Assembly (NCBI GenBank): GCA_029975165.1 | Contig: JARKPR010000002.1 | Location: 1-64,000, forward strand | Direction of reading: 5' to 3' | Source of the DNA: Selenomonadales bacterium | GTDB lineage: Bacteria; Bacillota; Negativicutes; Sporomusales; UBA7701 | Length of the DNA stretch: 64,000 nt | Shown here: positions 50,915 to 62,690 of the stretch, piece after piece | Position numbering within the stretch: position 1 is the first letter of the stretch | Layout: each line of letters starts with the position of its first letter | Program-made: the position numbers and the translations under genes | The notes under the pieces: model-generated | Seen by the model: only the letters and a program-made list of their open reading frames with translations | What the model was told of the DNA's origin: nothing | The model's database searches: none

Positions 50915-52647
50915 TTATCGGCAACCCCCTTGCCCCAGGGCATCAGCATGGTAACTTCCGTCCCCCTGCCCTTGCCGCTGATGATGGACAGGCCGAACTC
51001 GTCGCCGAACAGCTTGCGGATCCTGCGGTTGACGTTTTCCAGCCCGATGCCCGCGCCCCTGTCCGAGGATACGTTGCTGCTCAGGCTTGCGACCTGGGCC
51101 AGCCTTTCCGCCGACATGCCGACCCCGTCGTCGGCCACCTTTATGTACGCCCGTTCACCGCTGTAACCGGCGGACAGGTTCACCACGCCGCCGCCCCGCT
51201 TCATGCTTACGCCGTGCCTGATGGCGTTCTCCACCAGCGGCTGGAGCGAAAATACCGGAATGAGGTAATCCTGCATCTCGGCGGGGATCTGCACATCGAG
51301 GTTGACCCGTTCGCCGAACCGCGCCTTTTCGATGCGGAAGTAGATGTTGACGGATTCGAGTTCCTCCCGTAGCGGCACCATTTCGTCGCCGCGCTTGAGC
51401 GTTTTGCGGAAGAACTCGGCCAGGTCCTTGATGAGGCTGACCGCTCCCGGGTCTCTTCGCACCAGCGCCTGGATGGTGGACAGGGTGTTGAAGAAAAAAT
51501 GGGGGTTGATCTGCGCCCGGAGCATGTTGTATTCCGTCTGCAGCAGGGCGAGCTGCTGCGCCTCGAATCGCTGCTGGGCCAGTTGCAGTCCCAGGGAGTC
51601 GGCGATCCCCTGGATCATCTGCGCCTCGTCGGCAGTGATGACGTCGTGGCCTGTCTTGTAGACCTTGACCGTGCCGACGGTTTCGCCGAGCGTCACGATC
51701 GGCGCGCTGATGACGGCGGACAGGCGGCAGTCCGGGTAGGGGCAGCCGATCTCCGCGCGGTTGCCGATGATGACCGTATGCCCGCTGCTCAGGGCCCGTT
51801 TGGTCGCCTCGGTGACGATCGGCGTACCCGGCCGGTGATGGTCTTCACCCGTGCCGATGAACGCCAGCACTTCGGCGGTATCGGTGACGGCCGTGGCGGC
51901 GGGCCGCAGCTCGCTGTAAATGATCGTAGCCACCTTGCGGGCGGTTTGTCTGTTCAGGCCGTCTTTAAAAATTTCGCTTGTCTTGCGGATCATCCTGATC
52001 GCCTGCTGTACCGAAAAAGCCTGCATCCGCCGCTGCTCGGCGAGCACATCCCGGATTATGTAAATAAAAAATGCGACGGCCAGCGAGTTGCCGAGCATGG
52101 TGGGGATGGCGATGGCCTGCTCGAGCCTCAGCGCAGCTTCTAAGGGCTTAGCCATCAGCAGTATCAGCACTTTCAGGACGGCTTCGCCCAGCAGGCCGGT
52201 GAGAAACGCCACCTTGACGGTTACTTTCTGCGGCCCGTAACGCTCGTAAATCAGGCCGCCGATGACGCCGGCGATGATGTTCGACAGCACGGAGGCCGAA
52301 ACGGTGAACCCGCCCATAAAATAGCGGGCAGTCGCGCCGGTCGTCCCGGCGAGCAGCCCGACGACCGGCCCGCCGACCAGGCCGCCGGCGATGGCGCCGA
52401 CGATGCGGCAGTTGGCGATCGCCCCGTGGATGGGGATGCCCACCCAGTTGCCGGCCGCGGAGATGAAGCCGAAAACCAGGCCGAGCAGCAGCTTGTCCTG
52501 GAACCGGTACTGTGAATTGGTGATCGTCCGCCTAAAGACCGGAAGCCTGGTGAGCAGATAGGCAAAAATGCCGATCAGCGCCAAGTTCTGGGCGATCTGC
52601 AGCGCCAGGGCCCATTCGGGGAAAAGCATCGTGTTGTTCCAGCGCAT
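50908..52647 (-). CDS. lytS: LytS-type sensor histidine kinase
   Basis: 579 aa. N-terminal 5TMR-LYT membrane domain (about 10-210, six helices), a GAF-like domain (about 225-350), then the His kinase: H in INPHFFFNTLSTIQALVRRD, N-box LVENAIRHG, and G-box GIGLENVNRRI. Senses a small metabolite or membrane state. Partner of the LytTR regulator. RBS AAAGGTG seven bases before ATG 52647. Related systems respond to pyruvate or other carboxylates, which would suit the neighbouring DASS/LarA genes. Confidence 0.93.
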   Translation of the reverse strand: MRWNNTMLFPEWALALQIAQNLALIGIFAYLLTRLPVFRRTITNSQYRFQDKLLLGLVFGFISAAGNWVGIPIHGAIANCRIVGAIAGGLVGGPVVGLLAGTTGATARYFMGGFTVSASVLSNIIAGVIGGLIYERYGPQKVTVKVAFLTGLLGEAVLKVLILLMAKPLEAALRLEQAIAIPTMLGNSLAVAFFIYIIRDVLAEQRRMQAFSVQQAIRMIRKTSEIFKDGLNRQTARKVATIIYSELRPAATAVTDTAEVLAFIGTGEDHHRPGTPIVTEATKRALSSGHTVIIGNRAEIGCPYPDCRLSAVISAPIVTLGETVGTVKVYKTGHDVITADEAQMIQGIADSLGLQLAQQRFEAQQLALLQTEYNMLRAQINPHFFFNTLSTIQALVRRDPGAVSLIKDLAEFFRKTLKRGDEMVPLREELESVNIYFRIEKARFGERVNLDVQIPAEMQDYLIPVFSLQPLVENAIRHGVSMKRGGGVVNLSAGYSGERAYIKVADDGVGMSAERLAQVASLSSNVSSDRGAGIGLENVNRRIRKLFGDEFGLSIISGKGRGTEVTMLMPWGKGVADKC

Positions 52648-53047
52648 CAGCCAACACCTTTCCCGTTTTTTCCGTTTTTATCTCAATATAAATTATATAC
52701 CATTCGGACCGCGAAAGCCCGCCGCATTTTACCGGCAGGCCAAAACCACGACCTGAAACGGCCCTTTGCCGGCATGGAATTTCGGATTCCGCTACCGTAG
52801 GAAAAAAACTTGCCGCCAATGGAAAATATTGCTTGCCAAAATTCTCTTCATTGCTTATACTAAAAAGCAATATAATATTTGCGACAAAGCAGTCTTTCGA
52901 TGGATATCGGAAGACTGCTCTTGTTTACTGTTGGGATAATGGAATCCTCCGGCCGCGCCGGAGGATTCCTGTCTTTCAGGAGGGGGAGGGATGGCAACAA
53001 TCGTGCCTTGGGGTTCGAAAAATTCATTAAAGAAATCGGAGGTTCTT
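52648..53047 (+). other. Intergenic region with structured leader before the porin-like gene
   Basis: No gene called. Two hairpins are plain: GCAGTCTT / AAGACTGC (52891-52920) and GAATCCTCCGG / CCGGAGGATTC (52940-52968). The second is followed by AGGAGGGGGAGGG and ATG 52991, an in-frame upstream start that would add 19 residues (MATIVPWGSKNSLKKSEVL) to the next protein. Left part, 52648-52860, is the upstream region of lytS and AT-rich. Confidence 0.6.
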
Positions 53048-53725
53048 ATGAAAAAGGTTATTACCATCGTCTGTCTTTTCGTTTTGGCGTTCACGCTGCC
53101 GGCGGCGGCGACCCCGTCGACCCTGATCTGGATTCCTTCGACCGACATCCAGCCCGCCGATAAGACTCATTTCGGCATCGACAATTATTTTACCGAGAAG
53201 TCCCTGCAAGCCGGCGAGGCGACCGGCGCCTTCACGACCCCCACCTACGGCCTGACCTGGGGAGGCAAAAACTTCGAGGTCGGCATCGATTACGTCGCCA
53301 GCCAGGACAAGCCGCTCTACTTCAACTTCAAGTATTTGGTGGCCGGCAAAAAGCCGACCGACCTGAACGTGGTCGTCGGCGTCTACAACCTCGGTCAGAC
53401 TTCGGCGACCAACCAGGAGGTCAAGTACGTGCTGACGAGCACCACCGACCAAAACGGCTGGCGCTATACGCTGGGCTACGGCTGGGGCCGCAAAGAGGTG
53501 CTGGGCGACGACCACAACATGATTATGGCCGGCATCGACAAGCAGTTGAACGACAAGTGGTGGGTGGCGGCCGACTATCAGGGCGGCAAGAGCGCCCTGG
53601 GCGCTTTGAGCTTCGGCGTCGGCTACACCTTCGCCCCTAATGCGTCGGTGATCCTCGGCTACAACGTTTATAACGACGGCAACCTGAAAAACACGATAAC
53701 CACCCAGTTGGACATCAACTTCTAA
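53048..53725 (+). CDS. Outer-membrane beta-barrel protein (unknown)
   Basis: 225 aa. Signal peptide KKVITIVCLFVLAFTLPAAA, then alternating strands: TYGLTWGGKNFEVGIDYV, LYFNFKYLVAG, NVVVGVYNLG, WRYTLGYGWGRK, NMIMAGIDKQLNDKWWVAADYQGG, LSFGVGYTFAPNASVILGYNVY, ending in TTQLDINF with a terminal Phe for Bam recognition. Likely a small outer-membrane barrel of 8-10 strands. ATG 53048 has GGAGG five to nine bases upstream. No known family could be fixed. Confidence 0.82.
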   Translation: MKKVITIVCLFVLAFTLPAAATPSTLIWIPSTDIQPADKTHFGIDNYFTEKSLQAGEATGAFTTPTYGLTWGGKNFEVGIDYVASQDKPLYFNFKYLVAGKKPTDLNVVVGVYNLGQTSATNQEVKYVLTSTTDQNGWRYTLGYGWGRKEVLGDDHNMIMAGIDKQLNDKWWVAADYQGGKSALGALSFGVGYTFAPNASVILGYNVYNDGNLKNTITTQLDINF

Positions 53726-53752
53726 AGCCGGGCCTTTTCTTATCTTTCGGTT

Positions 53753-53790
53753 CAGGGGAGAAGCATTGCTAGCTTCTCCCCTGATTTTTG
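53753..53790 (+). terminator. Rho-independent terminator
   Basis: CAGGGGAGAAGC / GCTTCTCCCCTG perfect 12-bp stem with a 7-base loop, followed by ATTTTTG. Between the barrel gene and iadA. Confidence 0.93.
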
Positions 53791-53883
53791 TAATTTTATG
53801 GCAGGTCATTTTTCTTCAATCGTCGTATAAAACAATCAGGCAAATACGCCGCTTCATTACTTACGAAAGGAAGTGCACCGTTC

Positions 53884-55050
53884 ATGTTCAAAATACTCAA
53901 GGGCGGCCGCGTCTTCGCCCCGCAGGAACAGGGGGTGCGGGACGTGCTGCTCGCCGGCGCCACCGTGGCGCGCATCGCCGAGGACATCGAACCGGCCGAA
54001 AGCTACGGCCCGGTAGAGGTGGTCGATGTGAGCGGCAAGCTGGTCGTGCCCGGCTTCATCGACCAGCACGTCCACATGATCGGCGGCGGCGGCGAAGGGG
54101 GCTTCGCCACGAGGACGCCGGAGGTGCTGCTGAGCAACGTCACCCGCGCCGGGATCACAACGGTGGTCGGCTGCCTCGGCACCGACGGCGTGACCCGCAG
54201 TATGCCGGCTCTGCTGGCCAAAGCGCGCGGCCTCGAGGCCGAGGGCCTGTCGACCTATATATATTCGGGGTCGTACGAGGTGCCGGCCAACACGATCACC
54301 GGCAGCATCCGCAGCGACATTGTGCTCATCGACAAGGTGGTGGGCTGCGGCGAGATCGCCGTTTCCGACCACCGGTCCGCGCAGCCGACAAAGGCCGAGA
54401 TCGCGCGGCTGGCCGCCGAGGCGCGCGTCGGGGGCATGCTGTCGGGCAAGGCCGGCGTGCTTCACTTGCATATGGGCGATGGCGACCGCAGGCTGAGCAT
54501 GGTGTTCGCTATCCTCGCCGAGGCCGAGATACCTGTCACCCAGTTCACGCCCACCCATATCAACCGCAACCCCGGGCTGCTCGCCGACGGCATCCGGTTC
54601 GCAAAGCTGGGCGGCTATATCGACATGACGAGCGGTATCGGCAGCCATCCCGGCAGTCCGGCGCTCAAGGCCGCACAGGCGATAAAGCGCTGCCTGGACA
54701 GCGGGGTGGCGATCGACAGCATCACGATGAGCTCGGACGGCAACGGGAGCATGCCCCTCTTCAACGCGCGGGGCGAGATGACCGGGCTGAGCGTGTCGCG
54801 GCTCGACACGCTGCACGCGGAGTTCCGCGCCCTGGTGCTGGACGAGGGTATCGCCCTGGCCGAGGCCCTGAAGATTATCACCGTGAACCCGGCAAAAGCG
54901 CTGAAACTGAAGAATAAGGGGGCGCTCCAGGCCGGCGGCGACGCCGACATCGTGGTGCTCGACACCGACCTCGGCATCGACAGCGTCTTCGCCAAGGGGC
55001 GGCGCATGGTGGCCGGCGGGCAGCCGCTGGTCAAGGGGTCTTTCGAATAA
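53884..55050 (+). CDS. iadA: Isoaspartyl dipeptidase (beta-aspartyl-peptidase)
   Basis: 388 aa amidohydrolase that cleaves beta-aspartyl dipeptides from damaged proteins. Metal-ligand motif FIDQHVHMIGG, YSGSYEVPANT, the SDHRSAQPT loop, HLHMGDGDRRL and MSSDGNGSMP are all as in IadA. The position in E. coli that carries a carbamylated Lys reads Glu in GCGEIAVSDH by my alignment, as seen in related subgroups. RBS is GAAAGGAAG. Monocistronic by context. Confidence 0.93.
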   Translation: MFKILKGGRVFAPQEQGVRDVLLAGATVARIAEDIEPAESYGPVEVVDVSGKLVVPGFIDQHVHMIGGGGEGGFATRTPEVLLSNVTRAGITTVVGCLGTDGVTRSMPALLAKARGLEAEGLSTYIYSGSYEVPANTITGSIRSDIVLIDKVVGCGEIAVSDHRSAQPTKAEIARLAAEARVGGMLSGKAGVLHLHMGDGDRRLSMVFAILAEAEIPVTQFTPTHINRNPGLLADGIRFAKLGGYIDMTSGIGSHPGSPALKAAQAIKRCLDSGVAIDSITMSSDGNGSMPLFNARGEMTGLSVSRLDTLHAEFRALVLDEGIALAEALKIITVNPAKALKLKNKGALQAGGDADIVVLDTDLGIDSVFAKGRRMVAGGQPLVKGSFE

Positions 55051-55112
55051 AAAGAAAAAAAGTCGGCGTCGAGGTGCCGCCTCTTTTCGTTACGCTGCCG
55101 GACAAATGAGGT

Positions 55113-55520
55113 TCAGTACAACTCCGTATGGACGTAATCGAAAAAAGTGATCGTGTACCCGTCGGGTAAAACGGTGCTGAAGCGGCGGATATTGAACTCG
55201 GCGGTTTCGGCGACACTGTGGATGGTGCGGGTTATCACGGCCCCGCTGGCGCGCACTTTGTGATAAGCATCGTCGACATCGGGGATCTTTAGCAATATCT
55301 CCATCCCTAAGCCCAGCGGGTTTTCGCCGAAGGCGACTTCGCGGGATGAAGTGTACAGCCGCCGCGACTCGAGCATCAGGAACACGCCCCGGAAAACCAT
55401 AACGGCGAATTCGCCGCCGTCGGAGATCCGGTGCATCGCAAACCCGAGCCGATTTTCCAGATATTCCACGGTGGCGGCAATATCGTCGACGACGATAAGT
55501 GCTATCAGTTGTGCTTGCAT
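55113..55520 (-). CDS. VOC/glyoxalase-fold protein
   Basis: 135 aa, two beta-alpha-beta-beta-beta modules of the vicinal-oxygen-chelate fold. First module: LIALIVVDDIAATVEYLENRLGF and VFLMLESRRLY. Second: MEILLKIPDVDDAYHKVRASG and VLPDGYTITFFDYVH. Metal-binding His/Glu positions are only partly conserved. Substrate unknown (glyoxalase, bleomycin- or fosfomycin-resistance type). Confidence 0.85.
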   Translation of the reverse strand: MQAQLIALIVVDDIAATVEYLENRLGFAMHRISDGGEFAVMVFRGVFLMLESRRLYTSSREVAFGENPLGLGMEILLKIPDVDDAYHKVRASGAVITRTIHSVAETAEFNIRRFSTVLPDGYTITFFDYVHTELY

Positions 55521-55631
55521 TGTTACTCCTCCAGTCGCGTATATAGTGCCCGCCTATGTTAAAAATTAGACAAAGCTTATCATTTGGACCCTATCCGGGC
55601 AGGCTTGGCGGCATGACGGAGCGTTGTACAT

Positions 55632-55655
55632 ATTCAAAAGTCAAAAAGTCAAATA
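55632..55655 (+). promoter_or_regulatory. CtsR-like heptad repeats upstream of dnaK
   Basis: Three units with an 8-base period: ATTCAAAA, GTCAAAAA, GTCAAATA. The AGTCAAA core equals the CtsR half-site, but the spacing (8 instead of 10) differs from the canonical operator, so binding is a guess. No CIRCE element was found. Confidence 0.4.
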
Positions 55656-55717
55656 AGCGTGCGTCAGTGAGATATTTAGCTTATAAAGAGGATAAAATAG
55701 CCAATAATTCGCCCTTT

Positions 55718-55746
55718 TTGCTACTACAAGGAATTTTAATTAATAA
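55718..55746 (+). promoter_or_regulatory. Candidate promoter of dnaK-cbpA-clpB
   Basis: TTGCTA (55718-55723), 17 bases, TAATAA (55741-55746). Downstream of the heptad repeats and about 50 bases before dnaK. Confidence 0.45.
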
Positions 55747-55794
55747 TGGTTATCGGTTATCATGAAAATATAATCATCAAAGGAGGAATAAACC

Positions 55795-57666
55795 ATGGCA
55801 AAGGTAGTGGGTATAGATCTGGGCACGACAAATTCGGTCATAGCCGCGCTGGAAGGAGATCGGCCCGCGGTTATCGTCAATGCCGAGGGCAGCAGGACGA
55901 CCCCGTCGGTCGTGGCCTTCCGCGATAACGAACGGCTTGTCGGCCAGTTGGCAAAGCGGCAGGCGATACTGAACTCCGGCAAGACGTTTTATTCGGCCAA
56001 ACGCTTCGTCGGCCGCCGCTACAGCGAAGTGGCCGAGGAGATGAAGCTGGTCCCTTATAAGGTTGTCAAGGGCGCCGACGATACCGTCAAATTCATGGTC
56101 GACGGCAAGGAGTACGCGCCTGAGGAGATTTCGGCGCAGGTGCTGCGCAAGCTGGTGGACGACGCCGGCAAATATCTCGGCGAGAAGATAACCGACGCGG
56201 TCATCACCGTCCCGGCTTATTTCAACGACGCCCAGCGCCAGGCCACCAAGGATGCGGGGCGGATCGCCGGGCTGAACGTCCTGAGGATCATCAACGAGCC
56301 GACAGCCGCGGCCCTGGCCTATGGCCTGGATAAGAAGAAGAACGAGACCATCCTGGTGTTCGACCTGGGCGGCGGCACGTTCGACGTGTCCATCCTGGAG
56401 GTGGGCGACGGCGTGTTCGAGGTTAAGGCCACCAACGGCGATACCCACCTGGGCGGCGACGACTTCGACAAAACGCTCGTCGACTGGCTGGCCGGCGAGT
56501 TCAAGCGGGAGAACGGCATCGATATACTTAAGGACAAACAGGCGGTGCAGCGGCTGACGGAGGCTGCGGAAAAGGCCAAGGTCGAGCTGTCGGCCGTGAC
56601 GGAAACCAGCATCAACCTGCCGTTCATCACCGCCGACGCCAACGGCCCGAAACATATGGAGGCGAAGCTGACGCGGGCGAAGTTCGACGAACTGACCCAC
56701 GGTCTGATCGAACGCTGCCGCATCCCGGTGGAAAAAGCGCTGGCCGACGCCAAGCTGACCGCCAAGGATATCGACGAGGTCATCCTGGTGGGCGGGTCAA
56801 CCCGCATACCGGCCGTGCAGCGCCTGGTGAAGGCGCTGACCGGCAAGGACCCGAACCAGAGCGTCAACCCGGACGAGGTGGTGGCGGTGGGCGCCGCCAT
56901 CCAGGCCGCCGTGCTCAGCGGCGAGCTCAAAGACGTGGTGCTGCTCGACGTTACGCCGCTGTCCCTGGGCGTGGAGACGATGGGCGGCGTCATGACGAGG
57001 ATCATCGAGCGCAATACGACTATCCCCGCCCGGCGCAGCCAGGTTTTCAGCACCGCCGACGACAACCAGCCGGAAGTGGAAATCCACGTGCTCCAAGGCG
57101 AGCGGGATATGGCGGGCGACAACCGCACCCTCGGGAGGTTCAAGCTGGCCGGCATCCCCCTGGCGCCGCGCGGCATGCCGCAGATAGAGGTGACGTTCGA
57201 TATCGACGCCAACGGCATCCTCACGGTGGGCGCCAAGGACAAGGCCTCGGCGAAGGAGCAGTTGATCACCATCAGCGGCGCGAGCAATCTGGCGAAAACG
57301 GACATCGAGCGGATGGTGGAGGACGCGAAACGCTATGCCGAGGACGACAAAAAGCGCCGACAGTATGCGGAGCTGAAAAACGACGCCGATTCGCTGGCTT
57401 ATCAGGCCAAGAACTTCCTCGCCGAAAAGCAGGCCGCGCTGCCGCCCCATGTCAGCGGCCGCCTGAACGCGGCTCTGGAGGCCCTGCGGCAGGTCCTGGA
57501 CGGCAACGCCGACAGCGATAAGCTACGGCAGGCCAAGGATGAGCTGGAGCAGGCCTATAGCCAGGCGTGCCAGTGCAAACCCGAGGAGCCGCAGCAGAAC
57601 CGGGTCGACCAGGACGGCGGCCAGGCGAAGAAAAACGACGACGCGATCGACGTCGAATACGAATAG
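55795..57666 (+). CDS. dnaK: Chaperone DnaK (Hsp70)
   Basis: 623 aa. Nucleotide-binding domain ([14 protein letters not shown] at 3-16, [25 protein letters not shown]) and a substrate domain ([30 protein letters not shown]). The lid is short and ends with [20 protein letters not shown], i.e. a DxEYE-type tail. No grpE or hrcA is present at this locus. First gene of dnaK-dnaJ-clpB. RBS AAGGAGG. Confidence 0.96.
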   Translation: MAKVVGIDLGTTNSVIAALEGDRPAVIVNAEGSRTTPSVVAFRDNERLVGQLAKRQAILNSGKTFYSAKRFVGRRYSEVAEEMKLVPYKVVKGADDTVKFMVDGKEYAPEEISAQVLRKLVDDAGKYLGEKITDAVITVPAYFNDAQRQATKDAGRIAGLNVLRIINEPTAAALAYGLDKKKNETILVFDLGGGTFDVSILEVGDGVFEVKATNGDTHLGGDDFDKTLVDWLAGEFKRENGIDILKDKQAVQRLTEAAEKAKVELSAVTETSINLPFITADANGPKHMEAKLTRAKFDELTHGLIERCRIPVEKALADAKLTAKDIDEVILVGGSTRIPAVQRLVKALTGKDPNQSVNPDEVVAVGAAIQAAVLSGELKDVVLLDVTPLSLGVETMGGVMTRIIERNTTIPARRSQVFSTADDNQPEVEIHVLQGERDMAGDNRTLGRFKLAGIPLAPRGMPQIEVTFDIDANGILTVGAKDKASAKEQLITISGASNLAKTDIERMVEDAKRYAEDDKKRRQYAELKNDADSLAYQAKNFLAEKQAALPPHVSGRLNAALEALRQVLDGNADSDKLRQAKDELEQAYSQACQCKPEEPQQNRVDQDGGQAKKNDDAIDVEYE

Positions 57667-57696
57667 GAAAAATCCTTCTGTGCGGGGTGATGCCGG

Positions 57697-58701
57697 GTGA
57701 AATACATCGACTATTACGAGGTGCTCAAGGTCCCCAAGACGGCGACGGAAAAGGAAATAAAGCAGGCGTACCGCAAGCTGGCCCGCGAGCATCACCCCGA
57801 TCTGCATCAGGGCAGCGCGAAGGCGGCAGCGGAAGAGAAGTTCAAGCTGATCAACGAGGCTTACGAGGTGTTGAGCGACGCCGGGAAGCGGGCCAAATAC
57901 GACCGTCTCGGCGCGAACTGGAAGGCCGGCGACGAGTTCGGCGCCGGCCCGGCGGACGCGGGCGGGCGCACATACGCCTACTACGGCCCCGGGGAATTCG
58001 ATGCCGGCGGCTTCGGTTTCAGCGATTTCTTCGCCAGCATTTTCGGCGAGGATTTCGCCCGGAGCCGCCAAAATGGCCGCGGCCGGCCGGCAGCCTATAA
58101 GGGCGAAGACATCGACGCCGAAATCGGCCTGGCGGTCGACGAACTTATCCACGGAACGGAAAAGGAATTGCGCCTTTCCGTCCCGAGCCCCTGCGCCGCC
58201 TGCGGCGGGCAGCGGTTTTCCCAGGGGGGCATCTGCCGGGCCTGCGCCGGCACGGGCGTGACCGAGGATACCAAGACGGTCAAGGTCAAGATCCCCGCGC
58301 GGCTTTACCCCGGCGCTTCGCTGCGCCTCAAAGGGCTGGGCGGGAAAGGCTACGGGAACGGGCCGGACGGCGACCTCTATCTGCGTATCCGGGTGGCTGC
58401 AGGCGGCGGCTGGCAGGTCAACGGCAGCGATCTGGAAGCCGAGCTTACCGTTTACCCCGACCAGGCTGTCCTGGGCGACAAGCTCCAGGTGCCCACGCCC
58501 CACGGCAGCGTCCAGCTGAAGCTGCAGCCGGGGATGCATGCCGGCCAGCGGCTGCGGATCAGGGAAAAGGGCCTGCCGAAGGAAAATGGTTTCGGCGATC
58601 TGTATTTCCGGCTGCGGATCGACATCCCGCCCGATCGGACCGAGGCCGAAAAAGGGCTTTACGAGAAGCTTCGCGAACTGCGCCATAATAACGGGAAATA
58701 A
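57697..58701 (+). CDS. J-domain co-chaperone, CbpA-like
   Basis: 334 aa. J domain with H33-P34-D35 (YRKLAREHHPDLH), a G/F-type linker (EFDAGGFGFSDFFASIFGEDF), and DnaJ C-terminal beta domains. A cut-down zinc finger of only two CxxCxG pairs (CAACGGQRF, CRACAGTG) replaces the usual four. Works with the DnaK upstream. GTG 57697 start. The gene lies 30 bases after dnaK and 25 bases before clpB. Confidence 0.9.
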   Translation: MKYIDYYEVLKVPKTATEKEIKQAYRKLAREHHPDLHQGSAKAAAEEKFKLINEAYEVLSDAGKRAKYDRLGANWKAGDEFGAGPADAGGRTYAYYGPGEFDAGGFGFSDFFASIFGEDFARSRQNGRGRPAAYKGEDIDAEIGLAVDELIHGTEKELRLSVPSPCAACGGQRFSQGGICRACAGTGVTEDTKTVKVKIPARLYPGASLRLKGLGGKGYGNGPDGDLYLRIRVAAGGGWQVNGSDLEAELTVYPDQAVLGDKLQVPTPHGSVQLKLQPGMHAGQRLRIREKGLPKENGFGDLYFRLRIDIPPDRTEAEKGLYEKLRELRHNNGK

Positions 58702-58726
58702 ACCGAAACAGGCAGGAGGTACCGGT

Positions 58727-61324
<2,598 letters not shown>

Positions 61325-61365
61325 GCGGACCCGGCAACGTCTTGGGCGGCAAATCCGATATTTAA

Positions 61366-61408
61366 CGCAAAACCCCATCGCGGGCCGGCCGCGATGGGGT
61401 TGCTTTCA
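61366..61408. terminator. Terminator between clpB and threonine aldolase
   Basis: AACCCCATCGC / GCGATGGGGTT stem with a 9-base GC-rich loop, T/A rich on both flanks. Convergent genes end on each side. Confidence 0.85.
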
Positions 61409-62440
61409 TTTAGCGCCGATGCAAGTATGCAAATCCTTGATAAACGCTGCGACCGCCGCCTCTTCCGTGGCCCAGGAGGTCACGAGGCGAACGGCGGAAT
61501 GGTCGGCGTCCACCTTCGCCCAGACATAGAACGAATATTTCTCCTGCAGCCGCTCGATGAGCCTGTTCGGGAGAATAGGGAAAATCTGATTTGTCGGCGA
61601 GTGCGTCAAGAACCTGAACCCGGCGTCGCTTATGGCCTTTTTCAGCAAACCGGCCATAGCGTTGGCGTGCGCCGCCAGTTCAAAGTAGAGGCCGTTTTGA
61701 AAGAGCTCGCGGAACTGGATGCCGAGGAGCTTCCCCTTGGCCAGCAAGGCCCCTTTTTGCTTCATGTGAAAGCGGAAATCGGCTTTAAGGGCGTCGTTGC
61801 AGATTACGAGCGCTTCGCCTAATAAAGCGCCGTTTTTCGTGCCGCCGATGTAGAACGCATCCGCCAGTTCGCCCAGGTCGGCGAGCCGCAGGTCATTCTC
61901 ATCGGAGCACAGCGCCGACCCCAGACGCGCGCCGTCGATGTACAGGTAAAGGTTTTTCGCCCGGCACAGGAGGCTCATTTGCCGCAGCTCGGCCAGCGTG
62001 TAAATCGAGCCGATTTCCGTCGGGTCCGAAATGTACACGAGTTTCGGTTTTACCATGTGCTCGTCGGTGTGAGCGTCGAAGACCGCCTGGATATGGGCGG
62101 CGTTGATTTTCCCGTCGCTTACCTCGACGGAGAGTATTTTGTGGCCGGTGGCCTCGATGGCTCCGGTCTCGTGGACCAGGATATGTCCGGTAGCGGGGGC
62201 TATTACCGCTTCGTGGGGCCGCAGGAAGGCCGCGAGAGCGGTAAGGTTGGTCTGCGTGCCGCCTGCGAACAGATGGACTGCGGCGCGCGGATTGCCGACC
62301 TGCCGTTTGATAAGCGCGGCGGCCTGTCGGCTGTAATCGTCCTCGCCGTAGCCTTCGGCCTGCTCGAGGTTCGTTGCCGCCAACGCGCCCAGGATTGCCG
62401 GATGCGCGCCCTCGCTATAGTCGCTTTTGAAGCTGTACAT
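61406..62440 (-). CDS. Threonine aldolase / beta-eliminating lyase
   Basis: 344 aa PLP enzyme of the L-threonine aldolase (LtaE-like) family. FKSDYSEGAHPAIL, HLFAGGTQTNLTAL, YIDGARLGSALCS and the PLP-binding Lys in YIGGTKNG. Cleaves threonine to glycine and acetaldehyde, but related lyases act on other beta-hydroxy or aromatic amino acids. ATG 62440 with GAGGAGG. The frame extension to 62497 has no support. Confidence 0.88.
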   Translation of the reverse strand: MYSFKSDYSEGAHPAILGALAATNLEQAEGYGEDDYSRQAAALIKRQVGNPRAAVHLFAGGTQTNLTALAAFLRPHEAVIAPATGHILVHETGAIEATGHKILSVEVSDGKINAAHIQAVFDAHTDEHMVKPKLVYISDPTEIGSIYTLAELRQMSLLCRAKNLYLYIDGARLGSALCSDENDLRLADLGELADAFYIGGTKNGALLGEALVICNDALKADFRFHMKQKGALLAKGKLLGIQFRELFQNGLYFELAAHANAMAGLLKKAISDAGFRFLTHSPTNQIFPILPNRLIERLQEKYSFYVWAKVDADHSAVRLVTSWATEEAAVAAFIKDLHTCIGAK

Positions 62441-62649
62441 CGGTTGAAGCCTCCTCGCATTACCATTATAAAGCATGCCGGCCGGGAATAACAGCATCGC
62501 CGGGTTTCTTCATCCCCGAGCGACGGCCGCCGGCTTGGGGGAAGGGGCCGGCAACGCATTGCCGTACAAGAGCCGCGAGCTGGGCCTGCCGGTGAGCGAA
62601 GCTTCGTCGGACTTTTTGGCGGCGGCGGTCAAAAAAGCGGCGATATGGA

Positions 62650-62690
62650 TTATAAAGGACAAGGCGCCTAGCGGCGCCTTGTCCTTTATA
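62650..62690 (-). terminator. Terminator of the second LarA-like gene
   Basis: TAAAGGACAAGGCGCC / GGCGCCTTGTCCTTTA perfect 16-bp stem with a 4-base loop; on the minus strand it overlaps the stop of the larA-like gene (62686-62688). The T-run is the AAA/TTT part of the stem itself. Confidence 0.8.

Noticed and set aside
53048-53725. Lysine or other catalogued riboswitch in the leader of the barrel gene
   Set aside because: The hairpins are simple, and no conserved riboswitch core was recognised.
55556-55765. A 69-codon plus-strand ORF upstream of dnaK
   Set aside because: No usable Shine-Dalgarno, no family pattern, and it covers the heptad repeats and promoter of dnaK.
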